64,000 nucleotides of DNA from Thermobifida halotolerans (GTDB lineage: Bacteria; Actinomycetota; Actinomycetes; Streptosporangiales; Streptosporangiaceae). Shown here one piece after another: positions 34,273-43,505 of the stretch (within the stretch, counting starts at the first letter, position 1; the number at the start of each line of letters is the position of its first letter). A program made the position numbers and the translations under genes. The stretch lies in assembly GCF_003574835.2 (NCBI RefSeq), contig NZ_CP063196.1:3720001-3784000 (forward strand). Direction: 5' to 3'. The notes beneath the pieces are model-generated. The model worked only from the letters and a program-made list of their open reading frames with translations. It was not told the origin of the DNA and searched no databases.

Positions 34273-35961
34273 TCACATCATGGTCTTGCGGCGGCGGCCC
34301 CGGCGCTTCTGGCTGGGCCGCAGCACGGGCTTGCCCGCCTCGACCGCGGCCCGCCGCTGCGCCGCGCCGAACTCCGCGAGCGCCTCGGCCAGCACCGCCA
34401 CCGACGGCTTCGGCGCCTGGACGTCCACGCGCAGCCCGAACTCCTCGGCGGTCTTGGCGGTCTCCGGCCCGATCACGGCGATGACCGTGGTGGCGTGCGG
34501 CTTGCCCGCGATGCCGACGAGGTTGCGGACCGTGGAGGACGAGGTGAACAGCACCGCGTCGAAGCCGCCGCCCTTGATGGCCTCGCGGACGGGCGCGGGC
34601 GGCGGCGCGGCGCGCACGGTGCGGTAGGCGGTGACGTCGTCGACCTCCCAGCCGAGCTTGTCCAGTCCCTGGGAGAGGGTCTCGGTGGCGATGTCGGCGC
34701 GCGGCAGCAGCACCCGCTCGATCGGGTCGATCTCGGCGTCGTAGGGCGGCCACACCTCGACCAGTCCGGCCCCGGACTGCTTGTCCTCGGGCGGCAGCAG
34801 GTCGGGTTTGATGCCGAACGCCCGCAGCGCGGCGGCGGTCTGCTCCCCCACCGCGGCGACCTTCACCCCGGCGAAGGCGCGCGCGTCCAGACCGTAGTCC
34901 TCCAGCCGCTCGCGGATGGCCCTGACCGCGTTCACGGAGGTGAAGGCCACCCACTGGTAGCGGCCGGTGACCAGGCCGCGGACCGCCCGCTCCATCTGCT
35001 GCGGGGTGCGCGGGGGCTCCACCGAGATGGTGGGGACCTCCTCGGGCACCGCGCCGTAGCCGCGCAACTGCTCCGACAGCGCGGCGGCCTGCTCGCGGGT
35101 GCGCGGCACCAGGACCCGCCAGCCGAACAGCGGCTTGGTCTCGAACCAGGAGAGCTTCTGCTGCCGCCGGACCCCCTCACCGACGACGAGCAGGGAGGGG
35201 CGGGCGACCGTGTGACCCTTGGCGTCGGCGGCCTTGAGGTCGGCCGCCAACCGGGCCAGGGTGGAGGTGACGGTGGTCTGCTGGGTGGTGGTGCCCATGC
35301 GGGTCACCGAGACCGGGGTGGTGTCGGCGCGTCCGCCCGCGACGAGGGTCTTGCAGATCCGGTCGAGACCGGGCCCCTTCGCCTCCGGGTCGTCCTCGCT
35401 GGGGGCGTCGGGGAACAGCACGACGAGGGTGGCCCCGCTCTGCGCGGCGCCAACCCAGTCGACGTCGGTGTCGGCGGCGTTGAGCAGCCGGACCTCGTTG
35501 ACGCCCTCGGGCATCAGCTCGGTTCCCGCGTAGGCGGGGACCGCGGTGACGGCGGGGAGTCCGGGCACGATCTCGAACTCGATGCCCGCGTCCCGGGCCG
35601 CTTCGGCGAGTCCGGCGCCCGATTCGGCGAGCAGCGGGTCGCCGCCGTAGAGCCGGACCACGCGCAGCCCCCGGGCGGCCTGGGCGACCGCGAACGCGTC
35701 GCCCCTGTCCTTGTACTCGTCGGGGCCGACGACCGTGGCGTCCGGGCGGCAGTGGTCCAGCAGCGCCTTCCGGTGCCGGGCGAGCGCCGGTCCGGGCTCG
35801 CGGAACGTGAGGACGACGTCGGCCTGCTCCAGCAGCGCGGCACCCCGCAGCGTCAGCAGCTCGGCGTCGCCCGGTCCGGCGCCGACAAGCGCGACGTGGC
35901 CGGCGGCGGGCTTGGCGGCTTCCTCGGCCCCGGTGCCCGGGGTCTCAGTCTGCGGGTTCAC
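34273..35961 (-). CDS. hemD: Fused uroporphyrinogen-III C-methyltransferase / uroporphyrinogen-III synthase
   Basis: Bifunctional protein of 562 residues. The N-terminal part (about 20-255) is a SAM-dependent uroporphyrinogen-III methyltransferase: VALVGAGPGDAELLTLRGAALL, RLYGGDPLLAESG and VPGLPAVTAVPAYAGTEL. The C-terminal part (about 285-540) is uroporphyrinogen-III synthase, with VLVPRTREQAAALSEQL and VLFTSSSTVRNLV. The arrangement is common in actinobacteria and channels uroporphyrinogen to haem, sirohaem and cobalamin. A basic tail (RRGRRRKTMM) closes the protein. It lies between hemC and hemB. Confidence 0.93.
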   Translation of the reverse strand: MNPQTETPGTGAEEAAKPAAGHVALVGAGPGDAELLTLRGAALLEQADVVLTFREPGPALARHRKALLDHCRPDATVVGPDEYKDRGDAFAVAQAARGLRVVRLYGGDPLLAESGAGLAEAARDAGIEFEIVPGLPAVTAVPAYAGTELMPEGVNEVRLLNAADTDVDWVGAAQSGATLVVLFPDAPSEDDPEAKGPGLDRICKTLVAGGRADTTPVSVTRMGTTTQQTTVTSTLARLAADLKAADAKGHTVARPSLLVVGEGVRRQQKLSWFETKPLFGWRVLVPRTREQAAALSEQLRGYGAVPEEVPTISVEPPRTPQQMERAVRGLVTGRYQWVAFTSVNAVRAIRERLEDYGLDARAFAGVKVAAVGEQTAAALRAFGIKPDLLPPEDKQSGAGLVEVWPPYDAEIDPIERVLLPRADIATETLSQGLDKLGWEVDDVTAYRTVRAAPPPAPVREAIKGGGFDAVLFTSSSTVRNLVGIAGKPHATTVIAVIGPETAKTAEEFGLRVDVQAPKPSVAVLAEALAEFGAAQRRAAVEAGKPVLRPSQKRRGRRRKTMM

Positions 35962-36013
35962 TTCGCTCCTCTTCTCACCTGTCCGCGTCCCTGTGCTGCC
36001 TGGGACACGCTGG

Positions 36014-36973
36014 TCAGATCTCTTTTCCCTCCGCGGCGTCGGCCACGATCCGGTCGGCTCCCCCCTGGATCATCTCGTGGGCGAGCCCGCGACCGAGTGC
36101 GGCGGCCGCCTGGACCGTGTCGGGGAAGTCGGCGACGGCGACCGCCCGCTCACCGCGCACCGCCCGTGTCCCGTCGGTGGCGACCACGGCGGCGCGCAGG
36201 CGGAGGCGGCCGTCGGCCGTGAACTCGGCGTGGGCGCCGACCGGTGCGGCGCATCCGGCCTCCAGCTCGGCCAGGACGACGCGTTCGGCGGTGACCGCGG
36301 CCCGGGTGGGGGGATGGTCGACCGCGGCGAGCCAGCTCAGCGTGTCCCGGGCGTCGGCCTCGCGGCACTCCACGGCGAGCGCGCCCTGTCCGGGGGCGGG
36401 CAGCACCTGGTCGACCTCGAACACGTCGGTGACGTCGCCGAGGCGGCCCACCCGGCCCAGTCCGGCGCGGGCGAGCACGACCGCGTCGAGTTCCGCGGAG
36501 GAGACCTTGCCCAGGCGGGTCTCGGCGTTGCCCCGGATCGGCACGTAGCGCAGGTCGGGGCGGAGCGCGGCGAGCTGGGCGACGCGGCGCGGCGAACCGG
36601 TGCCGACGGTCGAGCCGGGGGGCAGGTCGGCGAACTTCAGGCCGTCGCGGGCGCACAGGGCGTCGCGGGGATCGTCGCGTTCGGTGACGGCCGCGAGGGT
36701 GAGGCCGTCGGCGGGAGCGGTGGGCAGGTCCTTGAGGGAGTGGACGGCGAACTCGATGTCTCCGGCCAGCAGGGCGTCGCGCAGCGCGTTGACGAAGACG
36801 CCGGTGCCGCCCAGTTGGGTCAGGTGGGCGCGGGTGACGTCGCCGAAGCTGGTGATGAGGACCAGTTCGACCGGCACCCCGGTGCGCGCGGTGAGGGTGT
36901 CGGCGACCCGCTGGGACTGGCTCGTGGCCATGGTGCTGCGGCGGGTGCCGAGCCTGGCCGGTGTGGTGGGCAT
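36014..36973 (-). CDS. hemC: Porphobilinogen deaminase (hydroxymethylbilane synthase)
   Basis: Polymerises four porphobilinogens into hydroxymethylbilane. 319 residues, with the catalytic Asp82 in HSLKDLPTA and the dipyrromethane-attachment Cys241 in AELEAGCAAPVGAHA. ATG 36973 comes one base after the hemA stop codon, with GGAGAG inside the end of hemA, so the two are coupled. It is followed by hemD about 50 bases later. Confidence 0.95.
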   Translation of the reverse strand: MPTTPARLGTRRSTMATSQSQRVADTLTARTGVPVELVLITSFGDVTRAHLTQLGGTGVFVNALRDALLAGDIEFAVHSLKDLPTAPADGLTLAAVTERDDPRDALCARDGLKFADLPPGSTVGTGSPRRVAQLAALRPDLRYVPIRGNAETRLGKVSSAELDAVVLARAGLGRVGRLGDVTDVFEVDQVLPAPGQGALAVECREADARDTLSWLAAVDHPPTRAAVTAERVVLAELEAGCAAPVGAHAEFTADGRLRLRAAVVATDGTRAVRGERAVAVADFPDTVQAAAALGRGLAHEMIQGGADRIVADAAEGKEI

Positions 36974-36974
36974 G

Positions 36975-38417
36975 TCATCTCTCCTCGCCGGGCGCGGCGC
37001 CGGGTTTGACGACCGCGTCGGGAATCGCGGGGTCGAGGTCGAACAGTTCCCGCAGGGCCTCCGCGTAGGCGACCCCGTCGGGATCGGTCGCCAACTGCTT
37101 GACCCGTACGGTGGGCTGGTGCAGCAGCTTGTCGACGACCCGGTGCACGGTGCGGGTGATCTCGGCGCGCGTCCTGTCGTCGATGTCGGGCAGCCGACCG
37201 TTGAGCCGCTCCAGTTCGCCGTCCACGACCAGTTGGGCCTTGCTGCGCAGCGCGACCACGGTGGGGGCGACGCGTTCGGCGCTGCGCACCGCCTGGTACT
37301 CGGCCACCTCCTCGGCGACGATGTCGCGCACCGCCGCCAGGTCGGTGACCCGTCCGGCCGCACTGGCGCCGTCCTCGGCCACGGCCGTGCGCAGGTCCTC
37401 GATGTCGACCAGGTGGACGCCGGGCAGGTCGCGCACCGCGGGGTCGACGTCGTGCGGCAGCGCGAGGTCCAGGAAGACCAGGGGGCGGTCGGTGCGGTCG
37501 CCGACGGCGGCGGCCACCTCCGCGGCGGTGAGAACCACCCCCTGGGCGCCGGTGCAGGAGATGACCAGGTCGACGTCGGCGAGGTGGGCGGCGGCCTCCT
37601 CGAACGGCACCGCGCGGCCGCGCACCGACTCGTAGCCCTCCGTGAGGCACTCGGCCAGGCGTTCGGCGCGCTCCAGGGTGCGGTTGGCGACGAGCACCGT
37701 ACTGGCGCCCTGCCGGGCGACGGTGTTGGCCGACAGCGCGCTCATGGAGCCCGCGCCGAGCACCATGACCCGGCGGCCGGTGAGGGTCTGGGGGGTGGGC
37801 AGCGCCGCGGTGACCTCCTCGGTGAGGTCCGCGGCGACGGGGCAGGCGGCGGAGGCGGTCGGCGTCCCGGACAGGGGCGCGGCGGGCAGGTGCCGTCGGG
37901 CGACGGTCAGGCCGAAGCTGACCATGTCGGCGCCGGCCTGGTCGAGGTGGGTCTCGGTGTGCGCGCGCTTGCCGACGCGCAGGGCGCGCTGGCCGAGGTC
38001 GTTGAGGACCCGGCCGAGGGTGCCGACGTACTGGGCGTCCTTGAGGGCGTTGCGGACCTGGCCGAGGATCTGCCCCTCCCCGACGACCATGGAGTCCAGG
38101 CCGCAGGCGACGGAGAAGAGGTGCTGGACGGCGCGTTCCTCGTAGTGCACGTAGCAGTGCCGGGCGAGTTCGTCCCGGGAGACGCCGGTGCGACGGGAGA
38201 GCAGCTCGCAGACGGCGGCCACGCCCGGATGGAACTGGTCGACGTCCGCGTAGACCTCGGTGCGGTTGCAGGTGGAGACCATCATCACCTCGTTCACGGC
38301 GGAGGTGTTGACCATCTCCGCCATGAGTTTGAGGCGGGTCTCACCGTTCAGCGCGACGCGTTCGAGCAGCGCCACGGGTGAGCTTCGGTGGCTCATTCCC
38401 AGGGCGAGGACACTCAT
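36975..38417 (-). CDS. hemA: Glutamyl-tRNA reductase
   Basis: First enzyme of the C5 haem pathway, which reduces glutamyl-tRNA(Glu) to glutamate-1-semialdehyde. The 480-residue protein has the nucleophilic Cys50 in STCNRTEVY, the NADPH-binding VMVLGAGSMSALSA, VANRTLERAERLAE and the dimerisation domain. ATG 38417 has GGAG at the right distance, so it is preferred to GTG 38423. It follows rex by about 90 bases and precedes hemC. Confidence 0.95.
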   Translation of the reverse strand: MSVLALGMSHRSSPVALLERVALNGETRLKLMAEMVNTSAVNEVMMVSTCNRTEVYADVDQFHPGVAAVCELLSRRTGVSRDELARHCYVHYEERAVQHLFSVACGLDSMVVGEGQILGQVRNALKDAQYVGTLGRVLNDLGQRALRVGKRAHTETHLDQAGADMVSFGLTVARRHLPAAPLSGTPTASAACPVAADLTEEVTAALPTPQTLTGRRVMVLGAGSMSALSANTVARQGASTVLVANRTLERAERLAECLTEGYESVRGRAVPFEEAAAHLADVDLVISCTGAQGVVLTAAEVAAAVGDRTDRPLVFLDLALPHDVDPAVRDLPGVHLVDIEDLRTAVAEDGASAAGRVTDLAAVRDIVAEEVAEYQAVRSAERVAPTVVALRSKAQLVVDGELERLNGRLPDIDDRTRAEITRTVHRVVDKLLHQPTVRVKQLATDPDGVAYAEALRELFDLDPAIPDAVVKPGAAPGEER

Positions 38418-38504
38418 CCGCACTCCAATGCAGGCATCTTCGCAACGCTCCCTTCCTGTGCGCGCGTCCGTTCGGGCGCCCGCCGCCCCGGCGGTCGGTC
38501 GGTG

Positions 38505-39197
38505 TCAGACCTCCAGGACGTCCATCCAGTCCGGCCCCTGGCGCCCCGCGGACTTGCGCTGCTCGTGGAAGGCCAGGATCTGGAGTTCGATGGACAGATC
38601 GACCTTACGCACATCCACGTGGTCAGGCACATTGAGTACCACGGGGGCGAAGTTCAGGATGCTGGTGACCCCGGCGGCCACGAACCGGTCGCACACTCCC
38701 TGTGCGGCCTTCGCCGGGGTCGCGATGACTCCGATCGAGACGTTCTCACCGGTGACAACGTCTTCCAGACCGTCTATATGCCGTACGGTCAGCCCCGCCA
38801 CCTCCGAGCCCACCACCTCGGGGGCGGCGTCCAGCAGTGCCGCGATCCGGAACCCGCGGGTGCCGAACCCCCCGTAGTTGGCGAGCGCGCGTCCCAGGTT
38901 GCCGACGCCGATGATGGCCACGGACCAGTCCTGAGTGAGGCCGAGTTCACGGGAGATCTGGTAGATGAGGTACTCGACGTCGTAGCCCACCCCGCGGGTC
39001 CCGTAGGAGCCCAGGTGGGAGAGGTCCTTGCGGAGTTTCGCCGAGTTGACCCCCGTGGCCGAGGCCAGCTCCCCGGACGACACCGTCGGGATTCCCCGTT
39101 CGCTCAGCCCCTGCAGCGCACGTAGGTAGAGGGGGAGTCTGGCGACTGTCGCCTCCGGGATCCCCCTATCCCGAGGCCGTGACGGACGGCTGGTCAC
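38505..39197 (-). CDS. rex: Redox-sensing transcriptional repressor Rex
   Basis: NADH/NAD+-sensing repressor, 230 residues. The N-terminal winged HTH (IPEATVARLPLYLRALQGL, SGELASATGVNSAKLRKDLSHLGSYGTRGVGYDV) is followed by a Rossmann domain with VAIIGVGNLGRALANY. NADH binding releases DNA; in Streptomyces Rex controls respiratory genes and its own rex-hem operon. A Rex-type operator lies at 39326-39343, about 130 bases upstream. GTG 39197 has CAGGAG upstream. Confidence 0.95.
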   Translation of the reverse strand: MTSRPSRPRDRGIPEATVARLPLYLRALQGLSERGIPTVSSGELASATGVNSAKLRKDLSHLGSYGTRGVGYDVEYLIYQISRELGLTQDWSVAIIGVGNLGRALANYGGFGTRGFRIAALLDAAPEVVGSEVAGLTVRHIDGLEDVVTGENVSIGVIATPAKAAQGVCDRFVAAGVTSILNFAPVVLNVPDHVDVRKVDLSIELQILAFHEQRKSAGRQGPDWMDVLEV

Positions 39198-39325
39198 AGG
39201 TGCGCGCTCCTGGGCGACATCGGCGTCATGGGCCTTCTCCTGGCCGGTTCGGGGTCAGTCTCGGCGGAGTTGGGTGGTAGCCGCCACGTGACCGGCCGGA
39301 AGGAATTTGCCCTCAGGTTACGCCC

Positions 39326-39343
39326 TTGTGAAAGCACGCACAA
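39326..39343. promoter_or_regulatory. Rex operator (TTGTGAAAGCACGCACAA)
   Basis: Compared with the Rex consensus TTGTGAANNNNTTCACAA the left half is perfect and the right half differs at two positions. It lies in the rex upstream region, so it probably mediates autoregulation and control of the hem genes. Confidence 0.75.
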
Positions 39344-39394
39344 AGTGGGGTCGGACGTCACACGGGAGAACGCGCGCGTGGGCCCGCCGCCCGC

Positions 39395-39670
39395 TCAGCG
39401 CAGCGCGTCGCGCAGCCGCCGCTCGTCCACCCTCCAGAAGTCGTGCTGCTCGCCGTCGACGAAGACGACCGGGATCTTGTCCCAGTACTCCTCCTTCTCC
39501 TCGTCGTCGGCCACGGTGATGTCGCGGACCTCGTAGCGCGCCCCGAGGTCGGCGCAGACGCGCGCGATGACGGCGAGCGCGTCGTCGCACAGGTGGCAGC
39601 CGGGCTTGCCCAGCATCGTGACCACGTGAGGATTCTCACTGTCCTCGGGTCGGCTCGGCCACAGGGCCAT
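39395..39670 (-). CDS. Glutaredoxin-like protein
   Basis: A 91-residue thioredoxin-fold protein of the actinobacterial glutaredoxin 2 type (Glrx-like). The active site is GCHLC with Cys25 and Cys28 and KIPVVFVDGEQHDFWRV with the cis-Pro follows. It likely reduces protein disulfides, possibly with mycothiol as partner, which is inference. ATG 39670 has GAGGAGA upstream. It is just upstream of the Rex gene region and downstream of the MoaD-like gene on the same strand. Confidence 0.88.
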   Translation of the reverse strand: MALWPSRPEDSENPHVVTMLGKPGCHLCDDALAVIARVCADLGARYEVRDITVADDEEKEEYWDKIPVVFVDGEQHDFWRVDERRLRDALR

Positions 39671-39728
39671 TCCTCTTCTCCTCAACTCCGGGACTCCGAC
39701 GGGCCGCGGCCCGTCGTCGGCCGACGAC

Positions 39729-39989
39729 TCACCCGCCCGCGAACGGCGGCAGCACCTCGACGGTCCAGCCGGGCTCCAGGGCGACCTCTCCGTGCGGTCG
39801 CGTACCCACCGGAGTGGAGTCCACCAAAAACGACGAACGATCCAAAACACCGAGCAATGTGGCGTTTCCCTCATGTTTCCGACGGACCTGTTCCAACAGG
39901 TCGCCCAGAGTCCCTGCGGCGAAGGTCTCCTCGGCGCGACCGGCGGCGGCCTTGGCCGCCGCCCAGTACCTGATGGTCCCGTGCGGCAT
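39729..39989 (-). CDS. MoaD/ThiS family sulfur-carrier-like protein
   Basis: An 86-residue beta-grasp protein that ends in the diglycine GG needed for thiocarboxylate formation (VEVLPPFAGG). It starts MPHGTIRYWAAAKAAAGRAEE, as in MoaD. It could serve molybdopterin synthesis or another sulfur transfer. No moaE is nearby. ATG 39989 has AAGGAT about nine bases upstream. It is divergent from glnR. Confidence 0.88.
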   Translation of the reverse strand: MPHGTIRYWAAAKAAAGRAEETFAAGTLGDLLEQVRRKHEGNATLLGVLDRSSFLVDSTPVGTRPHGEVALEPGWTVEVLPPFAGG

Positions 39990-40097
39990 CAACGGATTAT
40001 CCTTGTGTTTACTCGGAGGCAATTTTTCCAGTGAGCATTCTTGTCGGGGGCAATGGGGCCTTCGTACACACCGTTCGCGGGTGACGGGAAGAGGCGC

Positions 40098-40859
40098 ATG
40101 AGCCACCTTCTGCTACTGACCAACTCCAACGAACCGTCCGATCAGATCCTGCCCGCTCTGGGGCTGCTTCTCCACTCGGTGCGTGTCGCGCCGGCCGAGG
40201 CGAGCGCGCTGCTGTCTCCGGGGCACGACCGCGCGGCCGGACTGCCGGTGGACGCGATCCTGGTGGACGCCCGCACCGACCTCGCGTCGGTGCGGAACCT
40301 GTGCCGCCTGCTGAACACCACCGGTCTGGACTGCCCGCTCCTCGCCGTTCTCACCGAGGGCGGTGTCGCCGCCCTCACCCCGGACTGGCAGGTGACCGAC
40401 TTCCTGCTCACCACCGCCGGCCCCGCCGAGGTCGAGGCGCGACTGCGGCTGTCGATCGGCCAGGCCGACAGCGCGGCCGACGACCCCGACGAGATCCGCC
40501 GCGGCGACCTGGTGATCGACGAGGCCACCTACATCGCCCGACTGCGCGGCCGCATCCTCGACCTCACCTTCAAGGAGTTCGAACTCCTGAAGTTCCTCGC
40601 CCAGCACCCCGGTCGGGTGTTCACCCGCGCCCAACTTCTCCAGGAGGTGTGGGGTTACGACTACTTCGGCGGCACCCGCACGATCGACGTGCACGTGCGG
40701 CGGCTGCGCGCCAAACTCGGCACCGAGTACGAGTCCCTGATCGGAACCGTGCGCAACGTCGGCTACCGCTTCGTCATGGACCCCGTGGCCAAGGCCGCGG
40801 GCGACGAGGCGGTACCGCAGGCGGACGAGGCGGAGCGACTGGCCAAGCACAAGGTCTGA
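40098..40859 (+). CDS. glnR: Nitrogen regulator GlnR
   Basis: OmpR-type response regulator of 253 residues, orphan (no histidine kinase), that controls nitrogen assimilation genes in actinobacteria. The N-terminal receiver-like domain begins [19 protein letters not shown] and has [10 protein letters not shown] at the phosphoacceptor position. The C-terminal winged HTH is highly conserved: [50 protein letters not shown]-type and [11 protein letters not shown]. It matches Streptomyces GlnR. ATG 40098 has GGGAAGAGG upstream. Confidence 0.93.
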   Translation: MSHLLLLTNSNEPSDQILPALGLLLHSVRVAPAEASALLSPGHDRAAGLPVDAILVDARTDLASVRNLCRLLNTTGLDCPLLAVLTEGGVAALTPDWQVTDFLLTTAGPAEVEARLRLSIGQADSAADDPDEIRRGDLVIDEATYIARLRGRILDLTFKEFELLKFLAQHPGRVFTRAQLLQEVWGYDYFGGTRTIDVHVRRLRAKLGTEYESLIGTVRNVGYRFVMDPVAKAAGDEAVPQADEAERLAKHKV

Positions 40860-41076
40860 GCCTCCCGCGTGTGCTCCCCCGCACCCCTGGCGCATCCTCC
40901 GTGTCACCGGACGACCACTCAGGGGTCGTATTCCGGAGCCGAAACACCTAGGATGCTGGAAACCGGTTGTCGTGCGACCGGCCGCCCCGCGGCTCGGTCG
41001 CACGCAGGTCTCCGGCCGACCGCGACAGGTCCGCACGGTCGAAAGCACGCGGTTTGGAACCGAGGAGGATCCTCCC

Positions 41077-42231
41077 ATGCCCCCTGGGATGGAGGCGCCC
41101 CCGTCCCGCTCCTCGCGGCGTAGGCGGATCGGAATCCCGCTGGGCGCGATGTTCATCGGCTGCGTCCTGGTGCCCACGCTGCCCGCCTCCGCCGACGCCA
41201 CCCTCGTCCTGAGGACGGAGAACCGGAGCGTCGCTCCGGGAGTCTCGTTCTCCCTGCCGCTGTCCGTCGAGAACACCCTCGGCTCCTCCGAGATCACCAT
41301 CACCGACGCGACCGCGACGGCCGACTCGTCGGCGGTCCGGGAGCTCGAGGTCACGGGGCTGCCCGAGACACTCGGTCCCCAGGACTCCGCCGGGGCCGAG
41401 GTTGTGGGCGCCGCGGCGGAGAACGCGGCGGGCTCCGAGATCAGGGTCGATGTCGTGGTCAGCTACTCCTACGAGACTCCGTGCGCCCCGCCGTCCCCCT
41501 CCCACTCCCCGTCCCCCTCCCCGACTCCCTCCCCCTCGCCGAGCCCCTCCGGTCCGCCCTCCGCGTCCGCGAGCGCCGACCCGTCCGCGACCGCCGATCC
41601 GTCCGCTCGGCCCCGGCCGGGGACCTCCCCCTCCCCCACGGCGTCACCGAGCAGCGGCGAATGCGCGGTCATCCGCACCGGAACAGCGGAGATCAGCGCC
41701 TGGGTGACGGTGGACACGCCCATCCCGACGCCCACCTCACCGGCGCCCACGTCGACACCCACCAGAAGCCCCGACAGAGGGCAGGAGCCGGGCGGTCAGA
41801 CCTCGGCGCCGCCCAGCACCTCCACACCGGACCGGACTCCCCCGGCCACGCGTTCCCCCTCGCCCGCGCGTACCCCCCAGCGTCCCCCCGCGCCGCACAG
41901 TCCGGTGTCCACTCGCACACCGGACTCCCCCTCCCCGAACCCCTCGATCCCGTCCCGGGGCCAGTTGCCGACCGACGCGGTCGATCTCCCCGAACTGGCG
42001 GGTCCGGCGGACGAGTACGCCGAACTCCCCATGGTCACGCCGGGCGAGGAGGACGGCGGGAACGACGCCGCCGCCACCGTCGCCCAGGAGGACGAGCGGG
42101 TCGACCCGCTCGTCACCCCGTTCGTCCTGCTGCTGGTCCTGATGCTCCTGCTGCTGTTGGCCACCCCCCTGGGGCCGGTCCGGCGGGTGCGCGTCAGACA
42201 CGCCTACGTCGGCCGCCGACGCAGGCACTGA
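41077..42231 (+). CDS. Pro/Ser/Thr-rich exported protein with C-terminal membrane anchor
   Basis: A 384-residue surface protein. Signal peptide (basic start, hydrophobic stretch, cut after ASA near residue 40), a small beta-rich domain (about 42-132: LVLRTENRSVAPGVSFSLPLSVENT), and a long low-complexity region with SPSPSPTPSPSPS-type repeats up to about 315, broken by a short CAVIRTGTAEISAWV segment. It then has a helix (LVTPFVLLLVLMLLLLLATP) and a basic tail. The layout is that of a cell-wall-spanning stalk. No function is recognised. ATG 41077 follows GAGGAGGAT. Confidence 0.75.
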   Translation: MPPGMEAPPSRSSRRRRIGIPLGAMFIGCVLVPTLPASADATLVLRTENRSVAPGVSFSLPLSVENTLGSSEITITDATATADSSAVRELEVTGLPETLGPQDSAGAEVVGAAAENAAGSEIRVDVVVSYSYETPCAPPSPSHSPSPSPTPSPSPSPSGPPSASASADPSATADPSARPRPGTSPSPTASPSSGECAVIRTGTAEISAWVTVDTPIPTPTSPAPTSTPTRSPDRGQEPGGQTSAPPSTSTPDRTPPATRSPSPARTPQRPPAPHSPVSTRTPDSPSPNPSIPSRGQLPTDAVDLPELAGPADEYAELPMVTPGEEDGGNDAAATVAQEDERVDPLVTPFVLLLVLMLLLLLATPLGPVRRVRVRHAYVGRRRRH

Positions 42232-42256
42232 ACGGCGTCGCGCACGGGCGGATCGG

Positions 42257-42262
42257 TAGGCT
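42257..42262 (+). promoter_or_regulatory. -10 box (TAGGCT) of mshD, probable leaderless transcript
   Basis: TAGGCT ends six bases before ATG 42269, with no ribosome binding site. Confidence 0.5.
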
Positions 42263-42268
42263 CGTCGC

Positions 42269-43234
42269 ATGAGCCACATCCTCACCACCGACGCGCTCGA
42301 CGCCGAACAGGTCGAGGCGGTGCTCGCGCTGGCCCGGACCGTACGCGAGACGGACGGCGTCGACGCGCTGTCGGAGCAGACCCTGCTGCGGGTCCGGCAC
42401 GGCGCCCTCGGACGGTCGCGCTTCCACCTGGCCCACGTGTCGACCGACCGGGGGCAGGTCCTGGGCGGTTTCGCGTTCGCCGAGGCCGCGCCGGGCGAGC
42501 CGGACTCCGCGGAGTTGGCGGTCGCGCCCGCGTTCCGGCGGCGCGGGCTGGGGCGGCGGCTGCTGGACGACCTGTTCGCCAGCGCCGGCGCGCGCGGCCT
42601 GCGGGTGTGGGCGCACGGCGACCTGGCGGCGGCCCGGGCGCTGGCAGCCTCGGCGGGGCTGGAGCGGATGCGGGGACTGTGGAAGATGCGGCTGCCGCTG
42701 CGCGCGACGGAGCGGGCCGCCGCCCCGGAACTGCCCGAGCCCCGACCGGCTCCGAAGATCACCGAGATCCTGGAGATCCGGACCTTCCGGGTGGGCGCCG
42801 ACGAGCGGGAGTGGCTGCGCACCAACGCCCGCGCCTTCGCCGACCATCCCGAGCAGGGCGGCATCACCCTGGAGGATCTGCGGCAGCGCGAGCGGGAGGA
42901 GTGGTTCGACCCCGAGGGCTTCTTCGTCGCGGTCGATCCGCGCGACGGCCGGATCGCGGGCTACCACTGGACCAAGACGCACGCCGACGGGGCGGGACTG
43001 ACCGACGGCGAACCGGTGGGCGAGGTCTACGTGGTCGGTGTGGATCCCGCCTGGCAGGGCAGCGGACTGGGCCGGGTGCTGACCCTGGTCGGGCTGCGTC
43101 ACCTGCGGGACCGGGGGCTGCCGTGGGTACTGCTGTACGTGGACGAGGAGAACCGTCCCGCGGTGCGGCTGTACCGGTCGCTCGGCTTCGAACTGTGGGA
43201 GAGCGACGTCATGTACGGGCGCACCGACCGGTGA
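42269..43234 (+). CDS. mshD: Mycothiol synthase
   Basis: Final step in mycothiol synthesis, acetyl transfer from acetyl-CoA to Cys-GlcN-Ins. The 321-residue protein consists of two GNAT domains: the first with AELAVAPAFRRRGLGRRLLDDLF, the second with VYVVGVDPAWQGSGLGRVLTLVGLRHL and the C-terminal VRLYRSLGFELWESDVMY. Length and layout fit MshD. Mycothiol is the main low-molecular-weight thiol of actinobacteria. The start is leaderless-type. Confidence 0.95.
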   Translation: MSHILTTDALDAEQVEAVLALARTVRETDGVDALSEQTLLRVRHGALGRSRFHLAHVSTDRGQVLGGFAFAEAAPGEPDSAELAVAPAFRRRGLGRRLLDDLFASAGARGLRVWAHGDLAAARALAASAGLERMRGLWKMRLPLRATERAAAPELPEPRPAPKITEILEIRTFRVGADEREWLRTNARAFADHPEQGGITLEDLRQREREEWFDPEGFFVAVDPRDGRIAGYHWTKTHADGAGLTDGEPVGEVYVVGVDPAWQGSGLGRVLTLVGLRHLRDRGLPWVLLYVDEENRPAVRLYRSLGFELWESDVMYGRTDR

Positions 43235-43244
43235 CCCGGCTCAC

Positions 43245-43263
43245 GTTCACTCTCGGTGTTCAC
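43245..43263 (+). promoter_or_regulatory. GTTCAC repeats in the pstS upstream region, distal pair
   Basis: GTTCAC at 43245-43250 and 43258-43263 (13 bases apart) resemble PhoP (PHO box) half-sites. A further single copy is at 43325-43330. Confidence 0.45.
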
Positions 43264-43367
43264 CTACCCCGCCATATGATGTCGTCCCAGGTTAATTAGG
43301 GACAATTACCCCAAAAGGTGCGTCGTTCACTCGATCTCCACCAGAAAGACGAACTGCCTTTGACGGC

Positions 43368-43401
43368 ATTCATGGTGACGTTCACTACTCGTTCACCTTC
43401 T
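43368..43401 (+). promoter_or_regulatory. PHO box upstream of pstS
   Basis: GTTCAC occurs at 43380-43385 and 43391-43396, exactly 11 bases apart, the spacing of PhoP direct repeats in Streptomyces, with a weaker unit ATTCAT at 43368-43373. It lies about 105 bases before the pstS start, so phosphate starvation control is likely. Confidence 0.75.
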
Positions 43402-43505
43402 TTGGTACGACTGGCCACTTCGGCTCCCTACCTTGGCTTTCGGCGGGAGCGCCGACCGTTCCCCCGCACGAATGGTGAGTAAGCCAGAGGAAGGACACCG
43501 GGGCT

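Noticed and set aside
41480-41650. Repetitive DNA in the surface protein gene
   Set aside because: It encodes a Ser-Pro-rich stalk and is low-complexity coding sequence, not a separate repeat element.
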